In this document: positions 53,070 through 64,000 of the stretch, in pieces | Numbering within the stretch: the first letter of the stretch is position 1 | Layout: each line of letters opens with the position of its first letter | Assembly: GCA_033816765.1 (NCBI GenBank) | Contig: CM066291.1 | Span: 3,162,001 to 3,226,000 of the forward strand | Length of the DNA: 64,000 nt | Reading direction: 5' to 3' | Source: Nothopassalora personata | Taxonomy: Eukaryota; Ascomycota; Dothideomycetes; Mycosphaerellales; Mycosphaerellaceae | Notes under the pieces: generated by a model | Told to the model about the DNA's origin: nothing | Databases searched by the model: none | The model's input: the letters and a program-made list of their open reading frames with translations, nothing else | Made by a program: the position numbers and the translations under genes

Positions 53070-56000
53070 AGTAACCTAATAAATCTAAAGACGAGTCTAC
53101 CGCGTAACTAGAAAGTAAGTTAAGGGAAGATAAGTAACTATAAGAAACAAGTAAGATCTAAGGACTAGAAGCACCTGTACCCGAAGCATTAGAACTAGCA
53201 TTAGAACTAGCATTAGAACTAGCATTAGAACTAGAATCAGAACTAGAATCAGAACTAGAATCAGAACTAGAATTAGAACTAGAATCCCATAGGCTACAGC
53301 TATAGCCGGAAATTAACTAGAAACTAGGAGCCTATAAACCCGTACTAACTACTTAGTTCCACTCATTCTTACACAACTCCTTTGTCTAGACCTACTCGTT
53401 ATCGTAGCTAACACTAGTCTTACTAGACGCGTCCCTAAGTAGCTAGCTAGTAAAGTTCCTATAGTAGTTACGGAAGAAGCTCTTATTACGCCCTTCGCTT
53501 ATAAAGCACATCTGCTCGAGAGTAGTAACTAAGCTAAGCTACTTATCTATTAATTTCATAGCTCGGACGCGCTGATTATACATCTTCTTATAGAAGAGCT
53601 CCGAGTCTAGGCGGACCGTAGCATTAAGCTACCTTCTAGCATTAAGGATAACTTCATTATCGTTCTAAGACTTTAAACCCGCTAGGGCATCGGACAGAGG
53701 GCTAATGCTACTAAGGTGTACGGCCGTAGGAAAAGGATAGCCGGGTACTAGGCGTCGATACTTAAATCCTAAAGCGCTCTCACTTAGCGTCTTAAAGTTA
53801 CGATGGAGGTCTATCACCTAGTGCATGCTCTAGCTTCTCTAGAGTTTAAGATAGTTATCGTCGCGGATCTCGATAAAGTAAGGGTTAATCTAACGCAGTG
53901 TCCTCTTATATACGGCCTACCTTATTAGAACGCCTATAGTAGTTACCCGCATTTGCCTAGCGCTTAGGTCCTCTCTAAACTAGCTAATGCTGTTCTTACT
54001 TAGGTAATTCTAGACCCTAACCGAGAAGAAACGCTTAAATCGGCCGTCTTCTATATAGTCGTTAATCTAGCACTACTAGATAAACTCTCTAGTATTCCCT
54101 TACTTATAAAAACCGTATAAAAACTCCGGCCTACTAGTGCCCTCTAAGTTAAGAGAGTATAGCATATTAAGCCGGTTACTAATCTAGTAGTTTTCAATTT
54201 CGAGGTTTAAGTCGACCCTAGTATACTGCACTATAGTGTTCGTATTACCCCCCTAATAAGCCCTATGAAAGCTAAAAATCGTAGGCCTAGGGAAGGAGAT
54301 GAACTAAGTGTAGTATTAAGGGTGTAGCGCTACTTATAAGAGCTATAGCCCGGGGTCTTATCGCATGATCTATTAGCTTAGAGAATACTATATGTTCTAG
54401 TAGACGCCGCCGTTACTAACCTTATTCAATTCTCGTAGGTACTATCGGTACACGTCGAATTCCCGACTTATTATCTCTCTAACTGTTTTAACCCGCGGCG
54501 CTAGTTTAGTGTCATTATACTAGTATAGCATGTTACTATTAATGTAGGTACCGGTGCTATTAAGATCGGCTTAGTTAGCTTTATCGATGCTAAATTTGTC
54601 GAGGATCTAGTTATAGTTAGTATACGTAACGATGCTACTCGTAGTGCCGACTTTGCCTCGAACGCGGAGGTAGCTAAGCGGGTTAATAGTCTTCTAACTA
54701 CGCTTATTAGGGCGAAACCACGATCCATTCTTCACCTTAATAGCTAAAAAACTCTTACCTTTAAAGAGCTAGTCTTAGACCTTAAGCGCGCGCTTACATA
54801 GGGTATTAGCGGTAATACCGGGATTCGTAACGAAGTAGAGGGCCTTATAGTAGAAATCTCGAACATACTAATTGTACATTATAGCGCTAACCTTACTATC
54901 CCTCTTAAGAACGTCCGAGACAGCATATTCGAGTATCTTAAGGCCCGCTATCCGGTGCTTAGGTAGCTAGTTAATGCTATCTACATTAATCGAGTTTCTA
55001 AACTTAATGCTATAGTACCGCTTATTGTAGGTGCACTTAGTGCGCTTAATCCGGAGGGCCTCGTCTTCTTATAGGATCTAATCCTTAAAGACTAATACAT
55101 CCCTAATTATAGCCGAAGGTAATATAGTAAGTATCGGATTACTATTCTCAGTTAGGGCCGGAGTAGATCGTAGGGTACTAACCGGTGTACCTAGCGGACT
55201 ACCTTCACGTATAGGAGCGCCGTCTAGCGTTCGGTTAGGCGAGGATTGAGTAGGCGTAGTTATACCCTTACCTATACTCTCGCCTATACGGAGCTACTTA
55301 AGTCAACTCGACTTACGACCTCCTCTCGATAGGACTGTAGGCTAGGTAGAGGCTAGTAGAGTTAGCGTAGTACTCTTTACACGTCCTTTACCTTTACTAC
55401 CCGGTAGTAGCTAACGTAGCTAAGGCTGTTACTAGCTAGATAGTCTAGGTTAATCTATACTATCCTCTAGGGACGCGGACTTCTTAGTAATAGTACCCTC
55501 TATAAAGTATAGAAGGCTATCCTTATAGACGGCTAGGCGGTGTCTTCTAATAATCTCCCTACTCTTAGCCGACTGCGGATTAATACTACGTGCTTTAGCC
55601 TCCCTATCGTACCGGGTAAGATCACTAGGCTCTAGAATTCGCTTACGATCTATGCCCTTACGGCCGATCCTTATACGCTAGATTAGTACCCTCTAAATTC
55701 TACTAATAGCCCTACTATAATCTAGGTACTTATTAATAAAGGCCGTAAACTAGCGGCGCCCGCTGTTAGTACTATAAAGCTCGGAGATAACGCGTCGATT
55801 AAGAATCTTATTGTCTATCTACTATAGCTAGTAGCGGGTAAGCGTAGCTCGAAGAGTCTTCTCTCGGTTACGAATCTCTAAACCGGTCTTACGAATCTTA
55901 CCGACGATAGGAAACAAGACATCGAGCTTCTTGTTACTAAGGAATTTATCCTAGTAGCTCTTACCTATGCCGCTCTTAACTTCCTCGAAAAATAGGTTAA

Positions 56001-56170
56001 CCTAGACGGAGTAGTCTTCGAACACCTTCTCGAAGCCCTTATAGAAGTCCTTTAACACCTTAACCCGCTTCTAAGGACTAAGCTCTCGGAACATAACATT
56101 AGCGGCGGACTTTAGCGTGTTCGTGTTAGTAAGGACATGCTTAACGTTATCCGGTAGGCGAAGGGACTCG
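53070..56170 (-). pseudogene. G2-B ORF3
   Basis: Reverse-strand homologue of 25000-28130, nearly identical apart from transitions and repeat-number changes in the C-terminal Ser/Asn array (53190-53290). Interrupted by RIP-type stops. It shows that ORF3 is a regular part of the element and not a chance insertion in copy A. Confidence 0.6.
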
Positions 56171-56684
56171 AACAAGGTCTAAGGTAGGCGGGTAAGCCTA
56201 GTAACAGTACTAGTAAGCGCTATACTCGAGCTAGCCGGGCGTAACGATAGACTAGCTAAAGCTATAATAACTAGGATTCGCTAGTAGTGAGATCGTAAGA
56301 GCTAGCTATCTCGTAGTACTACTCTAGAGTATTAGTAAGCTTTAAAAGCTTAGTATTAGGGTAGGAGCTTTAAAGAAGGTTAAGGTCGTAAAGAGAGAGA
56401 GGCTAAAGAACCGTCTAATGTGTGTAGTAGTAGATAGATGTATTAGTGTTTAAAGAAAAGGAGAGGAAGTAGTAGGTAGAGAGCTGCGCTTAAGTATGCC
56501 TCTTAGCGTATGTCCCTATAACCGTTATAAGGCAGTAGCGCCGAGACCGGTCTTATAAGTAGTAAGAGCAGTACTATTAAGGTTATACTAAAGGTCCGAT
56601 AACCCTACATGTAACCGAAAACCAGTGCTAGTAACTACCTAGGTAAGCATTCGGTAGAGGTATACTACGCTATTACGTAATCCG

Positions 56685-56710
56685 ATTTACCGGTCTCGGG
56701 ACCGGTAAAT
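56685..56710. promoter_or_regulatory. G2 26-bp palindrome, internal copy 3 (B)
   Basis: Same position as 24476 in copy A. One mismatch in the core (CTCGGG for CCCGGG), otherwise perfect. Confidence 0.75.
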
Positions 56711-56859
56711 GTAACTCTACTAACTGAGGTCTAACTAAGGTAAGAACACCCTATAAAGTAAAGTCTAGATAACCGAATCGGCTTAATAAACTAAAGGGTA
56801 TGCGCGACACATGCCTAAGGGAAGTGAACTCCGTACGCTATTGCTAACTAATTAGTTCT

Positions 56860-58433
56860 TAGCCTCGATCCTACTAAGCTGTAAAATTTCGGCTATAGAA
56901 AGGTTATAAGGCCTAACCTATAGCTTCTTAGATTCCGGTTTAGGACACGATCCCCTTTCGTTAACTCCTATAGGTATCACGTCTTCGTCGGCGATAGGCT
57001 CGATCTCGTTCGAATTACTACTGTCTTCGCTATTAGCGACGCTATTAGCGACGCTATTAGCGACGCTATTAGCGACTTCTCCCTCCCCTATTACGAGATC
57101 GATCCTATTATCTAGGCCTAGTACTCCTATGTTATCTGGGCGAAGCTCTAGAACTAGCTTAAGGTTTTCTCGTACCTAAACACCCTTCATTAGCGTACTA
57201 TTAAGTTCCTTAAGAATATAGGTACTAAACTCCCTAGAGACACTAGACACCCGATATAGACCTTACTATCGGTAACCGATCTTACGTAAGAAGTTATCCT
57301 TATATAGCTTATCGAATCTTATAATAAGGTCGCCCTTCTAGAAACTAATAGAGTTAACATTCCGGTAAGAATTAAAGTAGTCCTTACTAAGTTCTCTTAG
57401 TCGCTTCCTTCGAGCATATAGCTCGTCTAAACTAAGGTCTCGAGCCTAGAGTTAACGCGCACGTATAGTAAGTAGGTCCTTAGTCGTTCTTACCGATCTC
57501 TATTAGTAATTTGCCTACGTCGGGTGCTTAACCTTAATTAGTAGAATCGTGCGATAGCTATATAGGACCTAAGCTAGCGTTATTCTAGTAGTACGATAGG
57601 TCGTAGTCCTATTAGCCTATAACATAGCGGGTACCTATTGCTCCTATCCGCGGTATATGTTCCTTATAAGCTTTACTAACGCTATAAGAATCGGACGGTG
57701 CCTAACCTCGACTAGAGCATTAGACTACGGATAGTACGGTAATATTCGGATCCTTCGGACACTAAGTCCTACGAGTAACCGCTTAACCTTAGCCGCATAA
57801 ACCGTAGCGTTATTAAGTACAATTTCAGTATAGTAGCCGTACCTATAGAAGACATCTTCGTATAGAAACTTAGTAACCGTCTTAGAGCTAGGAGGTGCCC
57901 TTATTACTCTAGCCTCGATCTAGTTACTAAGTGCTTCGCGCGCAACTAGGAGGTATCCATTTTTATGTACCTAGACGGGGTCCGAGTACCACTTCTTACT
58001 AATAACCTAAGGGCTCGATAAGTGAAGCTTACTAGCGCGCTAGTTACCTTCGCGAAACCTATAGGGAGCACAACTTTGAACCTACGTAGAGACATCGGCG
58101 AAGCACCCGTCCTAGTAATACCGATCGGAAATAAGGTTATACACGACCTTAGCGCTACGGTAACCGTGTCTCTTATAGCACTCTATAACGATCTCCTTCT
58201 AAGCCTTATTATCGTTAATTACAAGTTGCAACGGTGCTCCTCGGCGCTTCTAGAAGAATAGTAATTAGTCTCGGATAAAGAAATTAACGCTCTTCTTTAC
58301 TAGTCGGCGGTACTTAGTACGGGTAACACTATCGGGCCGGGTCCTAGTTTCTATAACCTAAGTAAGCTACTAAGAGCCCTTAGAATATTAGTCCCCGAGA
58401 TGTCGTGTTTTCTAGATTTTAACTAGATAGTAT
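56860..58433 (-). pseudogene. G2-B integrase remnant
   Basis: Matches 22793-24350 of copy A in reverse. Contains a short triplication of GCGACGCTATTA near 57028-57070, equivalent to a single unit in copy A. RIP-mutated. Confidence 0.7.
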
Positions 58434-58823
58434 TAACGACTAATTAGTTATGTTAACCTTAGGTTTAGTTATGTTAACCTTAGGTTTAGAGGGAGGGTTC
58501 CTTAGGTCTAACTTGCCCCTATTTCATTTAGGTTTAATTGGACATTTAGGTGAGCTAGCGGGACTAGTATAGCTATTAAGATATATACTACGCAGTTAAG
58601 CATTGTAAGCGTAGCATTAAGGTAACAATTCAATTTATACCTCTCGAGTAGAGGGTATAGGGGTTTAGGTCCGCCAATCCTCTTATTTTATCCGGCTACT
58701 GCGCTACTCGTCACGTAACCTAATTTCACGGTCCCGGGACCGGCAAATACCTCTACTTATATAAGCGCCGCTCTATACTACCACAACTTAGACAGGCCTA
58801 CATAGAGTAGTTAGTAGACATTA
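58434..58823 (+). repeat. G2-C 5' LTR
   Basis: 390 bp with the same 20-bp duplication as copy B; E-box mutated to GTCACGTAAC. Confidence 0.8.
58723..58748. promoter_or_regulatory. G2 26-bp palindrome, LTR copy (C)
   Basis: Identical to the 16480 variant. Confidence 0.7.
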
Positions 58824-58899
58824 TTTTAGTAGTCAATAAGGGGGGGTATTAAGTGTATACCCGGTGGCGTATTAGCATCCAGTTTGTAAGGTTAAAATC

Positions 58900-59008
58900 A
58901 CGGTTTAAGGTCTAAGGTTCACGGTTAAGGTTATTACTCAAGGTTAAGGTTCAAGGTCAAGGTTCAAGGTTAAGGTTTAAGGTTAAGGTTCACGGTTAAG
59001 GTCGACTA
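58900..59008 (+). repeat. Short tandem repeats in the G2-C leader
   Basis: GGTTAAGGTTCAAGG-type units, shorter and rearranged relative to 16647-16785. Confidence 0.7.
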
Positions 59009-59184
59009 AGGTCGAAAACACTCAAGGTCTAAGGTATTTAGTAACAATCACGGTTATAAGGTCCTATTAAGTAATAACTAGTATTAGCACATTCTAAAGT
59101 AAGCACTACGCAACAATAGATACGGCTACATTACTGGAAAAACTTAGCACCTTTGCCGACATAGGTAGAGGCTACAAATAGCCT

Positions 59185-61990
59185 ATGAACCCTACGAAAA
59201 TAGAAGGGGTCTATAGGGATTCTGTCCCTTATAAGGGGATGGAGGAATCGGAGGAAGGGGAAACACCTAAATCTAGTAAGGAAGGGAGAAGCGGAACTAG
59301 CGCCGCTAAATTGGGTATAGGTGTAGGAACGAATAGCACAATTAGAATAGATACTATAACTGCCCTCTTTAGACGATTAGTAGTAGCAATAGAAAACGCT
59401 AGCCCTCGCTTTCTACCTCTAGGAGGTGCTAAGAATCCGTTCTTTAATAGTACTAATGCTACTGAGTTCTAGGAGCGGTTTAGCAACCTAATAGACTAGT
59501 ATCCGCCTCGGGCATCTATTAAGAAGGATGATTTCTAGGGTAGGTTTAAGCGCAATTGCGAAACTACTATCCGGCGCGTAGTTATAAGGCTACCTATGTA
59601 GCTCACTAATAAGGCACGTTTTAGGAGGGCGTTCTTATTAGAGTTCTTAAGGTTTAACGCCTACTCGATGTTAGGGAGTCGGGAATATCTTAAGGAGATT
59701 GTTAGGGCGTAGTAAGGTAAGAGGCCTAAAGAACAAGATATAAAGGAATTCATCCGCCTATTTATATCCTTAAGTAACCTAATTGAACCTAAGGATTTAG
59801 ATAACAGCTCCCGGAGTTGCCTCCTCCTTTAGGGATTGCTAGAGGGAGTCGCGAAAGCGGTCTACAAGGCTTACGGGCTTCACCTAAAGTAACCTAAGAA
59901 GTTTAGGGACTTTTAGAGGATCCTCGATAAAGCTGCTAGTATCGTAGATAGTAAGGAGGGATGGAAAGCTATACATATAGATTTCCCTCTTACTTTACCT
60001 TAGCTATACCGCTTAGTCGTAAAGCAAATGCCGCGCCTTAAGCCTAAGATTAACACGCTTAAGAAGGCTACTTCTAGGACTATTATTAATAATAACCTTA
60101 TCTAGAAGGTAGCTGAAATGAGTATACGTGTATACTAGCGCGGTCGCGTCGCGGACGCGGGTGCCTTCTACCCGAGCGAGAATTAACGCTCTATGTAACC
60201 GGAGAGGCACGACCTAGACACTAAACTGTAGGTTTACGTAATGTAGCGTCCCCTATCGCAGAATCGCGAACAGTCCAAAGCGATAGATAGTTATTACTAC
60301 AACTGTAGCAGTTCGAAGCACTAGGCTAGTAACTATAGGGCAATAAGGTCCTTAATATCCCGGGGCTACGTATACCTCGCCCCGAACAACTAGTAGTATC
60401 TAGGGAAAGAAGGCGATCCGCGTCCTACTAAGTTCAACTTTCGGAGGGACTATAGCAAACCGAAACTGCTCTATATGCTCCCTCTACTCAAAGAACATTA
60501 TAGGCCGATCGAGTTTAACAACTAGTATAAGATTTCTACACTACGTAAGTAATAGATAGGTAGGGACTACACTAGGGTAATAAAGGTTACGCCTCCTAAT
60601 TATTCTAAGCCCCCTCCTAACTTTAGGCATTTAATGGAGTATAGCCCTTAGGACGTACGGTCTAGCTAAATAGAGAAGGCTACTAGTATATATTAGGTCT
60701 CATTCGGAGAAAGTGAAGTGGAGTAGGCGGTTAACTTAGGCGAGCTTAACGAGGTATCTGCCTATCCTATGTAGTCTAATAAAGTGAAAGGGAAGGCACC
60801 CGTAGGTATTCTAAAGAATCCGTACCCGAGGACCCGGTCCTTAGCCTAGGATCTACGAGCCCGAGCTAAGGCTACTAAGAAAGCTCGCCTACAATTAGAA
60901 TAGGAGATCCGGTAAGCTGAGATTAACTAGTAGGAGGTTGAAATAATTAACGAAGTTAGTGCTTAAATAAGCGAAACTTAATCATTAGCTAAATCCGGGG
61001 TAACCCTAGGAAGGGGAAATAATGCCTAAGTGAATAGATTAGGGAACGATGCTAATAAAGAACTACCTAAGGATATGCCTATTAGTCCCGTAAACGCCCC
61101 CTTCGTATAAAGGAAGCGTATGTAGAATGCTAAGACTATAAGGATTAATAACTACGTCCGACAATATGGTTTAGCTAGTAATAGCCCGGTTATAAAGGAA
61201 GAGGGTATTATCTACTAGATTAATTAGATCCTCTAGATAACGTTTCCTAATGTGAATGCCTAAGATTAGTTTCGATATAGTCGCTAGTTCGAGGCTGCCC
61301 TCTTCGGTCGCGTTACTAACACCCCCGCTCTTTAGGAGAAGCTCGCTATAGTACGACGCCTTATAGGAAAGGACCCTAAGGTTCGCACTAGACAAGTAGT
61401 CACCTATAAAGACGAACCTAAGTATAATAAGGAGGTCTTCCGCGAAGATAGTTAGGCCTAGTATGTCGGAGTATATTCAACTATACTTTACTCTAAAGGA
61501 GCGGTCCCTACTACTAAGCTCTATAAGGACGTTAAGAAAATCGGGCTCTCTAGTGTCCTTAACAACTTTACTATAGTCCCTAGTCCTTAGGTAGTAGCGG
61601 AGTTCGGGATAAATAAGAACTAGATTAGGTGCCTAATTAACGAGGGTTCCGAGGTGAATATCATCGGCTAGAGGAACGCTTATAGATTTAGGTTACCGGT
61701 AATGTCGAGTACTTAGCTTACCTTCCGAGGTGCTAGAGGGCGGGCCTAGTTTAAAGGTGTTATAGGCAATTTAGATGTTTAGGTATTTAGGGTTCACTAC
61801 TAAATAGACATGTTTATCTCCTTAGATCTAAACTCACTAACAATCCTAGGACGTCCGTAGGCCCGCAAGGTGCGACTTACTGCCCGGAACTGCGATAATG
61901 GTTTATGGGAGGGGACTATTACTAGCCGTAAAGGTGAAAGTATTATGTTTACTACCCTAGTTAGCTCGGACAGGTACAAGACCCTTTAAG
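59185..61990 (+). pseudogene. G2-C gag-protease remnant
   Basis: 95 codons remain open from ATG 59185 (MNPTKIEGVYRDSVPYKGME), ending at a TAG that was probably TGG. The remainder matches copy A, with a zinc-knuckle remnant near 60300 and a protease segment near 61640. Uninterrupted by the retroposon, so it shows the ancestral target at about 61176. Confidence 0.7.
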
Positions 61991-62118
61991 AACTGTTAAA
62001 AGCGTCGGGAAATGGAAGGGTAGGTTAAGTTACGGCGCTTAACCTACCGATTTGCTAAAGCCGGATTTAATAAAATTAGTAAGGTTCTCGCACTATCTCG
62101 GAAAAACCTCGGACTTTG

Positions 62119-62144
62119 ATTTACCGGTCCCGGGACCGGTAAAT
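62119..62144. promoter_or_regulatory. G2 26-bp palindrome, internal copy 2 (C)
   Basis: Perfect, identical to 20661-20686. Confidence 0.85.
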
Positions 62145-62173
62145 AGCTATAGTGAGGAAAACGGATATAACTA

Positions 62174-62278
62174 CGACACGACGCATCTATAGGACGACAC
62201 GACGCATCTATAGGACGACACGACGCATCTATAGGACGACACGACGTATCTATAGGACGACACGACGCATCTATAGGA
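62174..62278 (+). repeat. 21-bp tandem repeat, five units
   Basis: Five 21-bp units where copy A has one (20716-20736). The length is exactly seven codons, so the apparent pol frame (DTTHL-D) is kept. One unit carries a CpA-to-TpA change. Confidence 0.9.
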
Positions 62279-62510
62279 ACCCGGTAAGGCTCTAACGCCT
62301 AGTAACCATTCAGCTCACTTATTAGGATTGCTTAGGACTACTAGAGTAAAGGAACGAGTTATAGAAATTGGAACAGGCGCGTTTAAGGGAGATTCTATTG
62401 CTAACGTTTATTCAGTTTAAGGGGATTAGCCTTCCGAGATCCTAAGGTAATCTACATTAAATGCTTAGGCACGAAAGCAATAAGTAGGCTAATATATAGC
62501 TAATATTAGG

Positions 62511-64000
62511 ATGCCGCAGGTCTTTACGATGTATAAGCGTAAGGCGGATAAGAAGAAGCTAGTAGACGCGAGCGTTCACGAACGCCTAGAATTACGAGTT
62601 AAGGGAGATATAGAATGGAAGCGTAGGGCGCTGTACCTAGAATCTAAGATGCCTAAAGGACAAGGACCGTTCGATAGGAAGTACTTAACTAAGAAATTCT
62701 TAAGTATTAAGCGAGGTAGCCAAATCACTCTAGAACGACTTATCTTAATTAAGGTTAGCATTAAGCTATTGCTAATGGAAAGGGCCTTATTCGATAAGAT
62801 GCTCTACAACCGGGAGGCAGTCCTCGCTTAGGATTTCAGTTATATAAGGCAAATTAGGCACGACGTCGTGCTACCTTAGAAGATTAACACGGTCCCTTAT
62901 AGGCCATAGTAGGCACGCCCTATCCGGTTGCACCTAAGTCTTAGGGCAATCGTTAAGCGTATAATTAGAGCCCGGATTAAGAACAACATCCTAGAATACT
63001 TATAAGGGGCATACTCTAATAGCTAGTTCCTAGTCGTAAAGAAGGTTAATGCCTCTAGAAGCGATGTGCTATATCGGTTAATTAACTTAGCTATGCTCCT
63101 AAATAAGGTTACTATACGTGATGCTAACATTCCACCGGACACGGATAGCTTCTTAGAGGATTTTACCGGTTGCCGAGTCGCTTTACTTGTAGACCTGTTT
63201 TTAGGTTATGATTAGATTACTTTAGATGAGTCCTACCGGGACTTAATAGCCTTTATAACCCCTCTTAGCCTAGTACGTAACACGACTCTACCTTAAGGGG
63301 CTACTAATTCAGTTACTTAGTTCGTACGTGCGGTAATAAAGATTCTACTTAATTATATCTCGTATCGAGTAAAGCCGTTTCTCGATAACATCGGTATTAA
63401 GGGACTAACTAAGGACTATAGGAATGCCGAAGTAGAGCCTAGGCTAAGGAGATGGGTCGTTAATCACATCGTCTCCCTAGATCTAGTTCTTACTAACCTA
63501 GAGAGAGCTAGTGCGGTGGTTACTAGAGGCAAATCCTAATAGTTATATAAAAAGCTTAAGATTGTTAGGTACGTTACTAGCCCGGATGGTCGCTATCCTA
63601 ACCTAAAGGTTGTAGCTAAGATCCTAGACTAGCCTACGCCCACCTATATTAAGGAGGTCCGCACCTATATAGGGCTGTGTGTGTACTTCCGGATATAGAT
63701 CCCCTAGTTCGTTATTATCGCTCGACTAATGTACAAGCTACTAAAGAAGGACGCCGAGTTCACCTAGATAGAAAATAAGCAGTTCTTAAAAGAAGAGGTT
63801 ACTAGATACCTTATATAGGCTCTAGCCTTAGTTACCCTCTACTACTTACCTAGTGCTAGGTCCATCTTTATCTTAGTTAATGCTAGCGGCACTAGATAGG
63901 GATGTATCGTTTCTTAAGAATTAATAGATAGCACTCGACGGCGTTACCCGGTGCGGTATAAGAGTGGACTCTAGAACGCGTTAGAATCTAGATATAATAC
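62511..64000 (+). pseudogene. G2-C RT remnant (runs off window)
   Basis: 107 intact codons from 62511 (MPQVFTMYKRKADKKK), then RT sequence as in copy A with RIP stops. It ends in the RNase H region at the window edge. Confidence 0.7.

Larger units (their letters stand above)
52306..58433 (-). mobile_element. G2 element copy B, reverse, 5' part interrupted
   Basis: 3' LTR (52306-52695), ORF3, spacer with palindrome, and integrase up to sequence equivalent to about 22793 of copy A. Homology then stops at the LTR of copy C at 58434. The simplest reading is that C inserted into B and the rest of B lies beyond the window. Confidence 0.8.
58434..64000 (+). mobile_element. G2 element copy C, 5' part (continues past window)
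   Basis: 5' LTR, leader array, gag-protease and the first two thirds of RT, colinear with copy A from 16207 to about 22470 but without the 760-bp retroposon. It therefore gives the empty site for that insertion. Differences from A are mostly C/T and G/A. Confidence 0.85.

Noticed and set aside
52306..64000. B/C junction as a large fold-back palindrome
   Set aside because: B contributes the 3' half and C the 5' half of G2. Apart from the LTRs they share no inverted homologous sequence at the junction.

Overview
The window looks like nuclear DNA of a filamentous ascomycete (Pezizomycotina). Genes carry short GT-AG introns of about 43-99 bp, and they alternate with long repeat blocks showing repeat-induced point mutation (RIP). 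In those blocks CpA/TpG has almost vanished in favour of TpA while CpG survives, so CAG, CAA and TGG codons have become TAG or TAA. A Dothideomycete is my guess; the sequence alone does not settle it.

Layout. 1-10,300 is a gene block: the 3' end of an epoxide-hydrolase-like gene, the ribosomal RNA cytidine acetyltransferase KRE33/NAT10, a membrane glycosyltransferase of family GT90 (CAP10-like), an unrecognised broken or spliced gene, and a four-exon short-chain dehydrogenase. 10,444-46,558 is one repeat island bounded by inverted repeats and built by insertion into insertion. A minus-strand remnant of LTR family G3 (11,023-46,248) contains a G1 chromovirus (11,453-45,879). The G1 element contains a 12.7-kb G2 element (16,207-28,870, target duplication AATAT) and a second G3 element (30,000-44,870, CCTAC). 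The second G3 contains an intact, unmutated G4 chromovirus (32,402-39,710, GTTAT; identical 183-bp LTRs). A 760-bp retroposon without coding capacity has landed once in G2 and once in G3. 46,560-48,770 is a small gene island with a PAP2/Aur1-type membrane enzyme and a short truncated gene start. 48,780-64,000 is a second repeat island: a small TIR element with a solo LTR inside it, gag debris, a G1 3' end, and two G2 copies in opposite orientation, one inserted in the other and running off the window.

How it fits together. The unique genes look like ordinary housekeeping or metabolic genes with no visible pathway link. The islands give a relative clock: G1 and G3 are RIP-saturated, G2 is moderately mutated, and G4, the 760-bp retroposon and the solo LTR are untouched. 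The main novelties are in the elements. G2 carries a 26-bp palindrome in each LTR and at two internal points, plus a reading frame of about 1,000 codons between integrase and 3' LTR. G1, G3 and G4 each have a primer-binding site complementary to their own LTR, which suggests Tf1-like self-priming. The G4 gag/pol junction opens exactly at a GGGAAAT slippery heptamer.
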